A DNA stretch of 64,000 nucleotides from Verticillium longisporum (Eukaryota; Ascomycota; Sordariomycetes; Glomerellales; Plectosphaerellaceae). Under the pieces are notes generated by a model. It had not been told where the DNA came from, searched no databases, and was given only the letters and a program-made list of their open reading frames with translations. Below are positions 1 to 11,475 of the stretch, in pieces (within the stretch, counting starts at the first letter, position 1; each line of letters opens with the position of its first letter). The stretch covers positions 2,542,001 to 2,606,000 of the forward strand of contig JAETXT010000009.1 of assembly GCA_019188255.1 (NCBI GenBank). The letters are read 5' to 3'. Position numbers and translations under genes: made by a program.

Positions 1-523
1 GGCCGTGATGTCCCATTCAAAGCCTTGGTTAAGGAACTGAGAATGGCGTCGTCGTGCTGCGCATCGCTCCTGAACTGGGCAATGGTCTGAGCTACGAGCA
101 CATTGAACCAATCCAAGCTCTCAGGCTGGTGACTGTCGACATTGTAGTATGTCTTGCTCAGGATGGACCCGATGGTTAGGTTATATGGGCTCCTCAGGAC
201 ACTTGACTTCTTCTTGTTCAATGATGGCTGGCCGGGACGGCCAGTGGCGGCCCGGAGACCCACGAGGGACTTCTTATGAGCAAGCGTCTTTGACCGCCGC
301 TCAGTGGCTCGCAGTGAAGCTGTGACTTCGGGGGATGGCGGGTCCCCGAAGATGAAAAACTTGATGAAGGCTGCGAGCACGAGCACGACAGACAGCTGGC
401 CTAACACGAGACCTTGCGCGAAAGACAAGCTTCGATCCGGGCCTGTCAGTTCAACAGAACCAGGAGAGAGGACAGGTACACTCACGTCGGTTCACTCGTG
501 GCGGGGCAGGTTTTGTCGGCCAT
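1..523 (-). CDS. mmm1: MMM1, ERMES complex subunit (5' part, truncated by window edge)
   Basis: Maintenance of mitochondrial morphology protein 1, an ER membrane protein that joins ER to mitochondria in the ERMES complex and moves lipid through its SMP domain. On the minus strand a short first exon starts at ATG 523 (MADKTCPAT...). After one small intron, the reading frame entered at about 442 gives a transmembrane stretch ([16 protein letters not shown]) and then the start of the SMP region with [16 protein letters not shown] and [11 protein letters not shown]. It is cut by the left edge, so most of the SMP domain is missing. The intron acceptor is the CAG at 445-443. The donor is uncertain: the strong GTGAGT (485-480) gives the wrong frame, while a GTGAAC about nine bases upstream keeps the frame. 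Divergent from VPS45. Family identity is firm from the TM plus SMP entry sequence; the exact first splice site is inferred. Confidence 0.88.
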
Positions 524-1465
524 TTTGTTGCTTGTTGATTGACTGGAAGCCTCGGTTTGACTTTCACAGGCCGCCGCTTGGCCCGGACGCCTGGGCAATT
601 CTTTGCCCTTGTTTTCGGCGGGTTTTATGTGTAGATGGACTTTTGCTGTGTTCTTGGGGTTGTGAGGGTATCAAGACAGGTGTGACATGAACACAAGGGA
701 CTAGTATATTTTCCGTACCAACTGTATTTCGACAGCGAAAATCAACCATGTCGCAGGGCTTCGGACACTATTTTGCGGCTCGTTAGCACAGGACTGGGTT
801 GATGGTGTCATTCTACCTTAGGTAGGTAGGCACTTGAGGTAGACACTCATTTTGATGGTAGACACATTCAATGCGCTGGATGACTAATGGTAAGTTGAGG
901 GCTTTTGAGAAGCAGCGGAGAATGAATCTAGGCTCCTGATTGGGGGCATAGTAAGCACCTGAGTACCTCCACGACGTACCTACCTTAGGTACATAAGGTG
1001 CCTTGTACGGTACTTACCTAGGTACCTAGATAAGTGGGATCCCGTCGGCTCGTGTGAGGCTTGTTAGCTTGTGCTTGCTTGTGTTGGTCCGTCAGTACGA
1101 GCCACTCGTCATCTAACACCTCCCAGTGAGCCAACGAACCCAACTCATCAACCACGTAGTCAAGTTCACACCCCAAGACGCAAGCCTACTCAGTCGCGAT
1201 TGTGGATCGAACGTCTTCCCGAACGAATACATCCGCTAAGCTATCCCGTAATCATTCCCATCACTCACCTTATTCGAAACGCTGAGCGATTGAGCATCGG
1301 AATGTCAACTCCCGACCACCCTGCCTTGAAGCTTCGAGTTCAGTCATAGAGGCTTCCTGTTGTAATTCAGCGCACCTCCCAGGCACACACCCGGCGCCTT
1401 ACCAGCAGACATTTGGGGAACGAACTTTCGCTGCTGTGCGCCATCGTCGTCTGCCCTTCGTCGGC
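524..1465. promoter_or_regulatory. Intergenic region between divergent mmm1 and vps45
   Basis: This 942-bp stretch lies between two divergently transcribed genes and must hold both promoters. It contains a cluster of palindromic ACCTTAGGTA/ACCTAGGT elements (about 817-840 and 965-1032, perfect ACCTAGGT at 1017-1024). No conserved coding sequence is seen. The 1071-1349 reading frame has no similarity that I recognise and is probably leader. Confidence 0.5.
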
Positions 1466-3305
1466 ATGGACGTTGCACAAGCGGTTGGCACTTACGTGTC
1501 CCGCATCATCTCATCTGGCGAAGGCTCTCACGCTAGCCAATCTGCCAAAATGAAAGTCCTTCTATTAGACAGGGAAACGGTGCCCATTGTGTCAACAGCT
1601 GTTACTCAATCGACATTACTGAATCACGAGGTCTATCTCATCGATCGTCTGGACAACACCAACAGGGAGAAAATGCGTCATCTGAGGTGCCTCTGCCTCG
1701 TCAGACCGTCACCCGAATCTATTCAGCTCCTGATCGATGAATTACGCGAACCAAAATACGGAGAGTATCTCCTCTACTTCACGAATGTCGTCAAAAATCA
1801 TCTCTCGAACGACTGGCCGAGGCCGATGATCATGAAGTGGTACGGCTTGTCCAGGAGCACTTCGCCGACTTTATCGTCATCAACCCTGACCTGTTCTCTC
1901 TTGGCATCGCTCTTCCACAACAGCGAACCTGGTCAGCCGCCGCAGATGCCTGGAACCCCGAGGCTCCCCAGAAGAGTGCGGCGGGTCTCATCGCCGTCTT
2001 GCTGGCACTCAAAAAGAAACCGTTGATTCGATACGCGAAAAACAGCCTCGCGGCGAGAAAGCTGGCAACTGAAGTGCGATACCACATGACCCAGGAAGAG
2101 CAATTATTTGACTTCCGCAAAGTCGATACACCACCTGTGTTACTTGTGCTTGATCGACGGGAGGACCCGATAACTCCCCTGCTGACCCAATGGACATATC
2201 AAGCAATGGTTCACCATCTACTCGGCATCAACAATGGCCGTGTCGACCTGAACGACGTGCCTGACATCCGGCCAGAATTGAAGGAGATCGTTCTGTCACA
2301 GGACCAAGATCCCTTCTTTAAGAAGAATATGTACATGAACTTCGGCGACCTTGGTGGGAACATCAAGGATTACGTTGGACAGTACCAGTCCAAGACACAG
2401 AACAACGCCAACATCGAGTCTATATCCGACATGAAGCGGTTCATCGAGGAATATCCGGAATTCCGCAAGCTCTCCGGAAACGTGAGCAAACACGTCACCC
2501 TCGTCTCTGAGCTGAGTCGTCGCGTCGGCGCAGAGAATCTGCTTGAAGTCAGCGAATTAGAACAGAGCCTGGCGTGCAGTGATAACCATGCAACCGACCT
2601 CAAGGTACCACGCCCCCCATACTGACGTCCCCTCCAATACAAGGTTCTATGCATTGTCTTCTTCTTCGGGCCGCTGACTGCGCACAACAGACCGTTCAGA
2701 ATCTGATCCAATCGTCCAGTGTGAACGCCCAGAACAAGGTTTCATTGGTCGCTCTCTACGCTCTGAGATACGAAAAGAACCCATCGAATGCACTTCCAAT
2801 GTTGATTGACCTTCTGGTTGCTGCAGGCGATGTGTCCCCACGTCACGCCGACAGAGTGAGGAAAGTATTAGCATACCACTCGTCGCTTCAGCAGTCGCAC
2901 ACCCAGACTGGTATCACAGATCTCTTCGAATCAGCAGGCATCTTCTCAGGTGCAAGGGATAGACTCAAGGGGCTGAAAGGCGTTGAAAACGTCTACACCC
3001 AGCACACGCCCCTCCTGGAAAATACGTTACAAAACCTGATCAAGGGTAAACTGAAAGACCAGCAATATCCATTCGTAGAGGGCGGGGGTACCACACGGGA
3101 CAAACCCCAAGACATTATCGTGTTCATGATTGGAGGTGCAACGTACGAAGAGGCCAAGATGATCGCTACAATTAATGCATCATCTCCTGGCGTCAGGGTC
3201 GTCTTGGGAGGCACCACGATCCACAATACTGCCACCTTCCTGGAGGAAGTTGAAGATGCTGTCTCAATGTGGCCGGCAGCGACGAAGAATGGCCCTCTAC
3301 GTTAA
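1466..3305 (+). CDS. vps45: VPS45, Sec1/Munc18-family vacuolar sorting protein
   Basis: SM-family protein that binds the Tlg2-type syntaxin and supports SNARE-mediated traffic from Golgi to endosome/vacuole. Exons are 1466-2604 and 2691-3305, with an 86-nt GT...AG intron (CTGAC branch near 2675). About 584 aa if read through. Recognisable stretches: LLNHEVYLIDRLDN, EKMRHLRCLCLVRP, RLAEADDHEVVRL, LLVLDRREDPITPLLTQWTY, SLVALYALRYEKN and the C-terminal FMIGGATYEEAKMI. ATG 1466 (MDVAQAV) is chosen because it matches family N-termini; the upstream GTG is not needed. The frame breaks near 1805-1811: the sequence reads one base short between NHLS and RLAEADD, with no intron signals, so an assembly deletion is more likely than a real null allele. 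Family assignment is secure. Confidence 0.93.
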
Positions 3306-3657
3306 TAATGACATGGAAGGATCCATTCCATGCTGCCTTTAGGTGGCTCGCTTTTCCTCCGTCGATCTTTAGTTAATGCTATTCTCTAGGGTCTATAATG
3401 GGAAAGCTTTTTTGCAATAGATCATACTTGATTCTGTGAAGTCTTCGAGAACAGGCATTCAAGGTCAGACTTGAACCCCGAAGGGGCACTACCGTGCCAC
3501 ATGGAGTTGGTGCGATGACCGTGCGAATAATTTGTATTCACACGCAACTGATCCTTGATCCTTCGGTCTGTGGCGATGCGACCAAAAGTATTCTTTCTCT
3601 CCATGTTCACTGATTGCCCCTAGATCTGTGCAGGCTGCAACGACCTCAATCGCCCCG
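3306..3657. other. Intergenic, vps45 3' end to mto1
   Basis: 352 bp between two genes in tandem. I see no conserved reading frame, RNA gene or repeat. It should hold the vps45 3' UTR and the mto1 promoter. Confidence 0.5.
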
Positions 3658-5799
3658 ATGCTCCCTGGAAGATCTTCGAAACAGCTGTGGAATCTGCATC
3701 ACAACATTCGCAGCGCCCGACATCGCATCTTCGCCCTGCCAACGAGCCGCGGCCGACAGTTTGCCTCAGTTGCCTCCGGCCTTAGACCTTTCGATGTGGT
3801 AGTTGTCGGAGGCGGCCATGCTGGCGCCGAGGCTTGCGCCGCAGCGGCGCGCGCCGGCGCAAAGACCGCCCTCGTCACACCGAAGATTGACAACTTGGGC
3901 ACGTGTTCTTGCAACCCCAGCTTTGGCGGAATAGGAAAAGGTGTGATCATCCGCGAGCTCGATGCCCTCGATGGGTTGGCAGGTCGGGTTATCGACAAGG
4001 CCGGCATACACTTTCAGACGTTGAATCGAAGAAAGGGCCCTGCTGTATGGGTGAGTACTAGATGTCTCTTCAAGAGCCCGTGGATCGACCGCAGCTAATC
4101 TTTTGCCTAGGGACCCCGCGCGCAGATCGACCGAGACCTTTACAAGAAGCACATGAGGGAGGAGCTCGAAGGGTATCCCAACCTGTCGATCATTGTAGGC
4201 AGCGTCTCCGATGTAGTACTTTGTTCCCAGGAAGACCCGACGACAGGGGCGCACAGCCGCATCACCGGTGTCAAGCTTGATTCGGGCGAAATCCTACCTA
4301 CGACGCAGGTGATCATTACGACCGGCACTTTCCTTAGTGGTGAAATCCATATTGGAATGGAAAGCTACCCAGCCGGGAGGATAGGGGAGGCGGCAACAAC
4401 TGGGCTTAGCAAGTCCCTCAGAGATGCAGGCTTCTGCATGGGCCGACTGAAGACGGGCACTCCTCCTTGGATTTCAGTTAATAGCATCAATTTCTCTGCA
4501 CTTCAGCCTCAGCCGGGCGAACAACCGCCCACGCCTTTCAGCTACATGAACGATACTGTGGCCACCGACAAGCAAATTGATTGCTATGTGACTTACACGA
4601 ACGCAGCTACACACGACATCGTTCGCGCAAACCTTGGTAACACAATTCACATCCGGGAGACCGTTCTTGGACCGAGATACTGTCCGTCGCTTGAGTCCAA
4701 GATTACGCGCTTTTCCGATAAAGAGCGACACATCGTCTGGCTTGAGCCTGAAGGGTTTGACAACGATGTCGTGTATCCCAACGGTCTGTCCATGACTGTA
4801 CCTCCAGAGGCCCAAGAACAAATCATCCGGTCCATCAAGGGTATGGAGAATGCAGAGTTGTTGCAGGTGGGATACGGCGTTGAGTATGACTATATCGATC
4901 CACGCAGTCTCAAATCCTCATTGGAAACAAAGCCAGTCAGTGGCCTGTACCTTGCCGGACAGATTAACGGCACAACTGGATATGAAGAAGCCGCAGGCCA
5001 AGGCGTTATCGCCGGGATCAACGCGGGCCGAGCAGCAAAGGGCCTGGCGCCCGTTTCGTTGTCCCGAGGCGACGGATACATTGGCGTTATGATTGATGAT
5101 CTCGTTACGAAAGGCGTGTCGGAGCCTTACCGCATGTTCACTACGCGGAGTGAATATAGACTTACTTCGCGGGCCGACAATGCAGACTCCCGATTGACAG
5201 CGAAGGGCCGAGACTGGGGCGTCGTATCGGACGCTAGGTGGAGGGCTTTCTCAGACGAAAAGATGCAGGTGGATGAACTCTACTTTCTTCTGGAGTCTGC
5301 GGTCAAGTCACCACAGGAGTGGATGAGACACGGCTTCCTGGTGAAGGAAAATAGTCAGCGTCGTGACGCCTGCGAGATGCTACGGCTACCCAACGTCACC
5401 ATGGACGAGATCGCGACTGTGCTGCCAAATGTGCAGCATTTCCCTGAGCGAATCAAATCCCGGGTTGCAATCGAGGCTTTATACGCCCCGATGATTGCAA
5501 GGCAGACGTCAGAGCGACGGAACTTTACCAGGGATGAATCACTCCGCCTACCAGCAAATCTTGATTACGACAAGGTCGCCGGGCTTGCCATGCACGAAAA
5601 GCAGATTCTCAAGGCAACAAAACCAGAAACACTCGCCCAAGCTCGACGGCTCGAGGGCATCACGCCCTCAGGCTGTATTCGCCTTCTTAGCTTTATCCAG
5701 CGTCAAAGTAAAGCCAGGTCGACCTCGACATCGGACCGGGGATTTATGTTGGCACAAAGCCAGGGCGTAGCTACAGGAGAAGATTCAAGTCTTCCTTGA
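3658..5799 (+). CDS. mto1: MTO1/GidA-type mitochondrial tRNA uridine modification protein
   Basis: FAD-dependent subunit that, with the GTPase MSS1, installs the carboxymethylaminomethyl group on wobble U34 of mitochondrial tRNAs. Exons 3658-4050 and 4111-5799 (60-nt intron, GTGAGT...CCTAG, CTAAT branch) give 693 aa. ATG 3658 (MLPGRSS) opens a basic, Ser-rich N-terminus of about 50 residues that looks like a mitochondrial presequence. It is followed by the Rossmann FAD motif [13 protein letters not shown] and [13 protein letters not shown]. Both family signatures are present: [12 protein letters not shown] and [18 protein letters not shown]. The C-terminal helical part ends with [20 protein letters not shown] at 3628 in the same frame is not used here. 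Length and motif order match the family, with no sign of damage. Confidence 0.95.
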
Positions 5800-6204
5800 A
5801 TGCTTGAATGCCACTCGTTTGCCCGACGATACTGCAGAAGCACGCCATTGTTTTCACAGGCTTGAGTAGGATAGCTGTAACACAGTCTCTGAGGCCAGCA
5901 GGGTGCCTTGTCATTGTCATCCCTGCCTTGTATTATAACATTACTATACATTAGCTGTCAGGCACGCCTTGAGGCTGGGCCTTGCAGTATCCTGCTAGAG
6001 ATGCGCCGCATCAACCGGCAGGCGCAGTTTGTATTATTAGACCATGCTGGTGTCTGCGCTGTTGTTGGACACGGAGCATCCTCGAGCCAACTTACCCGGC
6101 TTGCAATCGTATAATAGAACCCGAGAAAGCTTTCTTCAGACATTCTAACGGGCTGTCTGAGGCCGAGAAAGCAAGCGGGAGCTTAGATCTGGCAACTGCC
6201 GTGT
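5800..6204. other. Convergent intergenic region, mto1/crd1
   Basis: 405 bp between two convergent genes. It holds only their 3' flanks. I see no gene. Confidence 0.5.
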
Positions 6205-7295
6205 TCACGGCTTAGGCGCGTTCAATATTTTGACCGCATCTTTGGTGTAGATGTAGCTTGCGCCACTCCAAATCGTCGTGGTGGCTACGATATACCTGAG
6301 AACAGTATTAGCCACTCCGTTGCTCATTGATGTGTCACGTTGAATGGTAGCTCACTGCATGGCAGTCAAGGGCACCGAGATGTCATGGGCAATGACAGGA
6401 GCCGCTGTTGTGAGACCGATCAAAGCCAGCTGCAAGAACGTGTTGTACTTGCTGATCGCAGTGGGGTGTACTTCGGCCGAGGGCAGCGAGAAGTCCCAGT
6501 ACCGGGTGAATGTTTTCGGAGGCGGTAAAGAGACCCAACGATAATAAATGGCCGCAATAGCTAGGCCGACATCACGACCTAGGATGATGACGGCAAGCCA
6601 GACTGGGACAGCGAGCGCCAAGTCAGACAACAGACCCAGACCTTGCAGTACAGCATGAATAACGGCTGGCGACATACCTGGTAGCGAGCCTTGCACGGCC
6701 AATGAAACAGTCAATATAGCCATGAGAGTCTTGTCTGCCAGTGGATCGATGATGGTGCCCACGACTGTGGTCAGGTTCCAGCGGCGTGCAATCCATCCAT
6801 CGAGCAGGTCAGTTACTCCGGAGTAGGCGAGAAGACCGAGTGCCCACGCATGGTTGTCCTGCAGTATAAAATAGCCGACAAAGGGCGCGGCGGCGAGACG
6901 TGATAGCGTCAGAAGGTTCGGAATGGTGTAGATGTCCTCGTGTAGTGTCTTGGACAGACTCGGCCTCGGTGCTGAGACAGTGGCAGCTGGGTGGCTATGG
7001 TCATACACCGGGCCAGGTTAGCAGGGATGCGTTGCGGCGTAGGATTCGAATAAGCTTGAACGTACATAGGTTCTGGCGTCTTTGGGCTTGGTTCACGTGG
7101 GTCTTTCTGGTGGGAATAGTTTCGACAATGTGAGGTAAACGAGGGCGAATGGCGAATGGCGTAGCGCGCGAGTGGGAAACATGGCAGGCCTCTAGAACCG
7201 TACAGACGTCTAGGTGCCCAGCCCTTGGCAGGAACCAGAGGTACGAGCGCTCGACTACCGCCAATGACAGAAGAACTGAGCCGTGGGAGCAACAT
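6205..7295 (-). CDS. crd1: Cardiolipin synthase (CDP-alcohol phosphatidyltransferase family)
   Basis: Mitochondrial inner-membrane enzyme that condenses CDP-diacylglycerol with phosphatidylglycerol to make cardiolipin. Three exons: 7295-7066, 6994-6356 and 6295-6205, summing to 960 nt (319 aa). ATG 7295 opens a basic presequence ([10 protein letters not shown]...). The catalytic CDP-alcohol phosphotransferase motif D-x2-DG-x2-AR-x8-G-x3-D-x3-D is seen as DLLDGWIARRWN...GTIIDPLADK. Several hydrophobic helices follow (LMAILTVSLAV, WLAVIILGRDVGLAIAAIYY). Intron 1 has GTACGT donor, GCTAACC branch and ATAG acceptor. Intron 2 (6355-6296) adds the last 30 residues ending KDAVKILNAPKP. A GTG at 7008 gives a shorter reading frame but lies inside intron 1. 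Family call is firm. Confidence 0.93.
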
Positions 7296-7938
7296 GATGT
7301 TGAGCAGACGTGTGTGCAGCCTCACCGTCGGTAGTTCGTCTCGCGGCTTGGTGATGTCAACGTCGAGATTGTCATGCCGGATCACAGGTACAATGCAAAC
7401 AGATGCGACTGGATATCTAAATATGCTTCTTGAGTAGGTAGATATGTATATAAGAGATCTATTTCCCAACATCCTGTAAGGCACCTAGCGACTGAACTCA
7501 CCCAAGATGAGGAGGTGGAATAGCTGGACGTTTTTACGTCACAAGGCCGCAGACACGGAACAACCGCTTCCACAACTGGAACAGGCCTTTGAACTTCCGA
7601 GTGTTTGTACGAAGAATGAAGCATATGCATTGAAGTCTAAACAAGAATAAACAGCATGTGTTGACAAAGACGTGACTCGGTCAATGCTCATTGCATTAAT
7701 CGTCAATAGTTCTGACTGTACAATATTCTGTTCCCTTGGGCTCTGGCGGCTACGGCCGGGCGCCGATCATAGATGAATCGGCTCCGAATGCTACATCAGA
7801 ACCCGAATACAAGACCTCTTCCTATTCTGAACCCAGACCACTTTTCCGAAGTGGGTATTTCGGCGACGTCTAGGTGCCGCTCTATACATCTACCACCCAA
7901 AAACCTTGTTCGAACACCACCAAATCAGGCAATACTGG
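7296..7938. other. Intergenic, crd1 promoter and sge1 3' flank
   Basis: 643 bp between the crd1 start and the stop of the next minus-strand gene. It should carry the crd1 promoter. I see no RNA gene, repeat or supported reading frame. Confidence 0.45.
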
Positions 7939-9471
7939 TTACAGTCTCCCCATGGAATTATTGGAACCTGGCGGCCAAGTGGGTGGCGGATTATTTTCGT
8001 CGTATTGCTCCTCCTCGCCTTCCGGATTCAAAAATGGCTGACTTTGATCAGTGTTGGTGCCACCCAAGAACACATCATGCGTAGCCGCTACATCATACGT
8101 GCCCCAGGAATTGTTGTGCTGCAAATGCGACTCTTCTCCTTCCAGTTTGAGACTCGCAGAATGCTGCTGAGAGCCATCGAGACCGGGTTCTTGCTGAGGC
8201 AGTGTTCGGGGCGAGGGGAATGCGTCCGAATGCTGCACCGGCTCCTGCAGACGTCCGCTATTGCCGTAGACAGGCGTAGCTTGCATGAAGGGATGGCTCA
8301 TGTTTCTGATCGGGTCCACTGGGTTGTTGGACATGGTCTGAGTGAGCCCGATGGCGTGGCTCGAGTTGCTCAAGTCATAGGCCGTGGAGTGCCGGCGGGA
8401 GAGCGGTTGGTCTACAAGCATGTTTCTGTAGACATCCGGAGCCAGCGTCGAAGACGTCGTCACCTGAGGGCGCATGACACCGTCCTGGTAGGCATATGGA
8501 TGGTGTGTTGAAGGTTGAGCGTAATTCGGTGGGGGCATGGGGGCCGCCATGGCCCCCGGATGTGTCTGCAGGTACTGCGCATGCTGCGGGGGTGGCATTT
8601 GTTGTTGCTGGGCGGGAACCATGCTCGTGGGCCATTGTCTTGGGTTGGCCACAGCCATGTTGACGTGAGGTACTGACCAGGTCCGGAAGGTGGGAGGGTG
8701 CATATGATTCACATACTCCTGGTGCGCACTGCTCAACGGATGCTGTATGAGACGATTGTCGTCTACATCTACCTCATCGATTGGCGCTCTGAAGTTTTGG
8801 TTGAGGATGAGCTCGGGCCGGGGAACGATATTCCGTAGAAAGCCCGAGTGCGATGTAGGCGTGGCGAGGGCACCGCTCATGACATCTTGAACTGTGTAGT
8901 AGGAGACGAGATGATGCGGGACGCTTCTGAACTGAACGCTGATCGTCTTCTTGACAAGTCCGCCCTCTTTGAAAGGGTATGAGTCAACCAGAGATCCGAT
9001 CAAGGCGCGCTCAGGATTCCTAGATGCCTCGGAAGGATCCATGGAACCCGCACTGGATAAGTTCGCGGCATTTGCGCCGGTGGCGGTCCCATTCATCCCT
9101 GTGTTCTGTCGTAGACACCCTTCGCTCTTGGAGATGCCGCCGTTGGTCTGCTTCTTGTTCTTCTTTGCGGCGCGCTTCTTCTCGCCGGGTGGAAATGGCC
9201 TCTCCAGCTCCCGGTAGATCAAATAGTTCCCGAGGATTCGACTCGGGCTCCAAGTGACGCCGTCGGTCCATCGTTTGATACCTGAAGCGTGTTCTTCGTA
9301 GATGAAGATCTGACCGCTCTGGATAAGATCTTGGCGCTCACGATCGTGGGGTCGACGGGGGACGTGACGAAGATTGCCAGACAGGCAAGCCTCGAACAGA
9401 ACAACGGCATCAAGAGTCGAGGCGACATGGCCTTGCCAGGTGGCCTCAAGGGGGACATTAGCCGCAGACAT
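7939..9471 (-). CDS. sge1: Gti1/Pac2 (WOPR) family transcription regulator, Sge1/Ryp1/Wor1 type
   Basis: DNA-binding regulator of the WOPR family, whose members control morphology, conidiation and, in plant pathogens, effector expression. Single exon, 510 aa, ATG 9471. The N-terminal WOPR domain is intact: TLDAVVLFEACLSG, HVPRRPHDRERQDLI, FIYEEHASGIKRWTDG and SPSRILGNYLIYRELERPF. A basic stretch EKKRAAKKNKKQ at about residues 97-108 could be a nuclear localisation signal. The second WOPR half follows near residues 165-195 (PFKEGGLVKKTISV, HHLVSYYTVQDV). The long C-terminus is rich in Pro, Gln and Asn, as usual for transcriptional regulators. KRWTDG contains the threonine context described as a kinase site in yeast Pac2-type proteins. 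The almost 7-kb gene-free upstream region resembles the very long promoters known for WOR1-class genes. Pathogenicity role is not shown by sequence. Confidence 0.93.
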   Translation of the reverse strand: MSAANVPLEATWQGHVASTLDAVVLFEACLSGNLRHVPRRPHDRERQDLIQSGQIFIYEEHASGIKRWTDGVTWSPSRILGNYLIYRELERPFPPGEKKRAAKKNKKQTNGGISKSEGCLRQNTGMNGTATGANAANLSSAGSMDPSEASRNPERALIGSLVDSYPFKEGGLVKKTISVQFRSVPHHLVSYYTVQDVMSGALATPTSHSGFLRNIVPRPELILNQNFRAPIDEVDVDDNRLIQHPLSSAHQEYVNHMHPPTFRTWSVPHVNMAVANPRQWPTSMVPAQQQQMPPPQHAQYLQTHPGAMAAPMPPPNYAQPSTHHPYAYQDGVMRPQVTTSSTLAPDVYRNMLVDQPLSRRHSTAYDLSNSSHAIGLTQTMSNNPVDPIRNMSHPFMQATPVYGNSGRLQEPVQHSDAFPSPRTLPQQEPGLDGSQQHSASLKLEGEESHLQHNNSWGTYDVAATHDVFLGGTNTDQSQPFLNPEGEEEQYDENNPPPTWPPGSNNSMGRL

Positions 9472-11339
9472 GGTTTCTTCAGGGTAGTGAGGACCTAAGT
9501 TTGGCGATGATTTGAGTTGCAGCAGGAGACGTAGTAGAAAACAAATATTCGAAAACTTGAGCTGTGACAGGCGTCCCTGTTATGGCCTTGGAGGATTTGC
9601 GTGGTGGGATGGATGAGATCCAAAGGTCAAAGGCCCCAGAGAGTTCGGTCGAAGAAAGGCTTCGTAGCTATATACTTTTTCCGCCAGGAGGATATGGGCG
9701 AGAAGGCACAGTGGGGTCTAAGGTTGCGCAGACACGATGAAGAAGCTTTGGATCCGTGTGCGATCGAGTGAGGCGGGGGCGTATTTCTGCTATTCGGCCC
9801 ACGACCGTTGAGGTGAGATCGCCGTTGAACAAGTGAGGCCGCTGCTGCGAGGCTTGCAGAAGGCAGCGTGTATACAACGTCTTGGCTGGGTATCGGTATT
9901 CCTCAGGCTCCGGATCGAGGGGTGCCAGGTCCGTTACTGCAAAGAGCGCTCGACGCGGGCGTCGTCGTTGCCTCGGATCAAAGGTTCCCACCGAACCCTA
10001 GCTCTAGCCTCACAGCTGTCTCGTGGACTCGCGAGAGTGTGGTGGACGGAGGATTCCTGCGGTGTCGTGCTACTAATGCTATACTGCTACTGCTGCCGTT
10101 GCCGACCACAAAAGGAAAGCCCTCTCTTGGTGAGGGCCGCGGCAGTCACAGGCCAAGCTGCATAGACATTGAGGTACGAAAGGCGCGCTGCTGGGCTGGT
10201 GATGTTGATCCGGGCGGAGGCGGATGCGGAGGCAGAGGCAATGACGAGTGATTCAGTGTTTTTTGTGACTGATATGGCTGAGGTGTATTAACGCCAAACC
10301 CCACCACAACGGGTCGAGAGAACGCCTCCTTACGAGCAAGGTTATCACGCGTGCCCAACAGGGTGGAATGGCCCTGCCGTGAAGGCTCGCTGGATTCTGC
10401 CTTCCGTGCAGAAAGAGTCGGGGTCGAGCTGGCGTGCCGGGTTCCAGAGGCGCAACCTACGGAAGGAGGCGCGGGCAGCGAAGGACAGTCTGTAGTGAGC
10501 CGAGGGGCAGTGGCAACGGCGGATGACGGATGAGCGTGGGCGAGTTCGAGCTGGTGAGGGGCAGACGGCGAGTGCTCCGTCGATAGTAGTAAGTGATCGT
10601 ATCGATTTCTTCCCGTAACGTGGGACGCTTGAGGCAAGGGTGGTTGGTGGTGGAGGAGTAGGCGTCTGATTTCTTCAAGGGATCATAGCGGACAAGAGCG
10701 AGCGAAGCATGATGAGCTCGAGGGGGGAAATAGATGTCCAAATCGGCGGGGCACCAGGTTTGTGCAAAGGAAGAAGGGGAAAGCGAAGTGAAGAAAAGAA
10801 GCAAGGTGAGTGAAGACGTCGGACTAGCCTCTGGTTATGAGTGAGGCGGGAGACAGAGGCAGAAAAGCTCCCCCAATGTCGAGATGTACCGCCCCGGCAG
10901 CCTGTGGCCTGTAGCCGTAGCCCGTACCGGTAAGGTATGGTTAGCCTGTCCACCTAGGTAGGTTAGCTCACACCTTAGGGCACCTGGGTAGGGACGGTAA
11001 GGCAGGCAGCTGGGTAGAGGGGAGAAGGTAGTGGTGGTACTGGTAGTTGAGCTATGGGGGAGGGGAAGGGGGGCGCGAGGAGGCTAGCTTCAAACAGGGG
11101 TGTGTACAGTCAGAATAAAGTACCTGGGCCGGTCGACGGTAGCAGGTTAGGAACGGACACCAAGCAGAGAGTCTGGAGTGAGTGAAGCGGAGGGTTGTGT
11201 GGGCAGGCAATGCAAGGCAAGGCACGGCAAAAGCGTGTGGCTCAGTCAGGTACCCAAGGTCAATCGACGACGATACACCTCACCGCACGTCCCATCATTC
11301 TTTTCACCGACGGGTCAAGAGTCGAAGGAGAGGGGCAAG

Positions 11340-11475
11340 TCATGACTATTCCTAGTCCTGGTCCTGGTCCTAGTCCTGGTCTTGCGCCTGCGCTTGCGCC
11401 TGCGCCTGCACCTGCATCTTGTCCCGGTCCTGGCCCTGGTTTGGATCTTGGGCTTGGTTTTTGGTCTTGGACCTG
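11340..11475 (+). repeat. Degenerate hexamer repeat (GGTCCT / GCGCCT)
   Basis: The stretch consists of hexamers of the form CCTGGT, GCGCCT and CTTGGT in tandem with some decay. A related GGTCCA/GGTCCG array lies at about 35753-35792. Probably a neutral minisatellite. Confidence 0.7.

Noticed and set aside
7008..7010. GTG start of a 218-aa cardiolipin synthase frame
   Set aside because: Lies inside intron 1. The spliced model from ATG 7295 restores a presequence and a CDS divisible by three.
10146..10637. 163-aa minus-strand frame upstream of sge1
   Set aside because: Starts with TTG, lacks an ATG, is Ser/Pro-rich with no family. It could at most be part of the leader.
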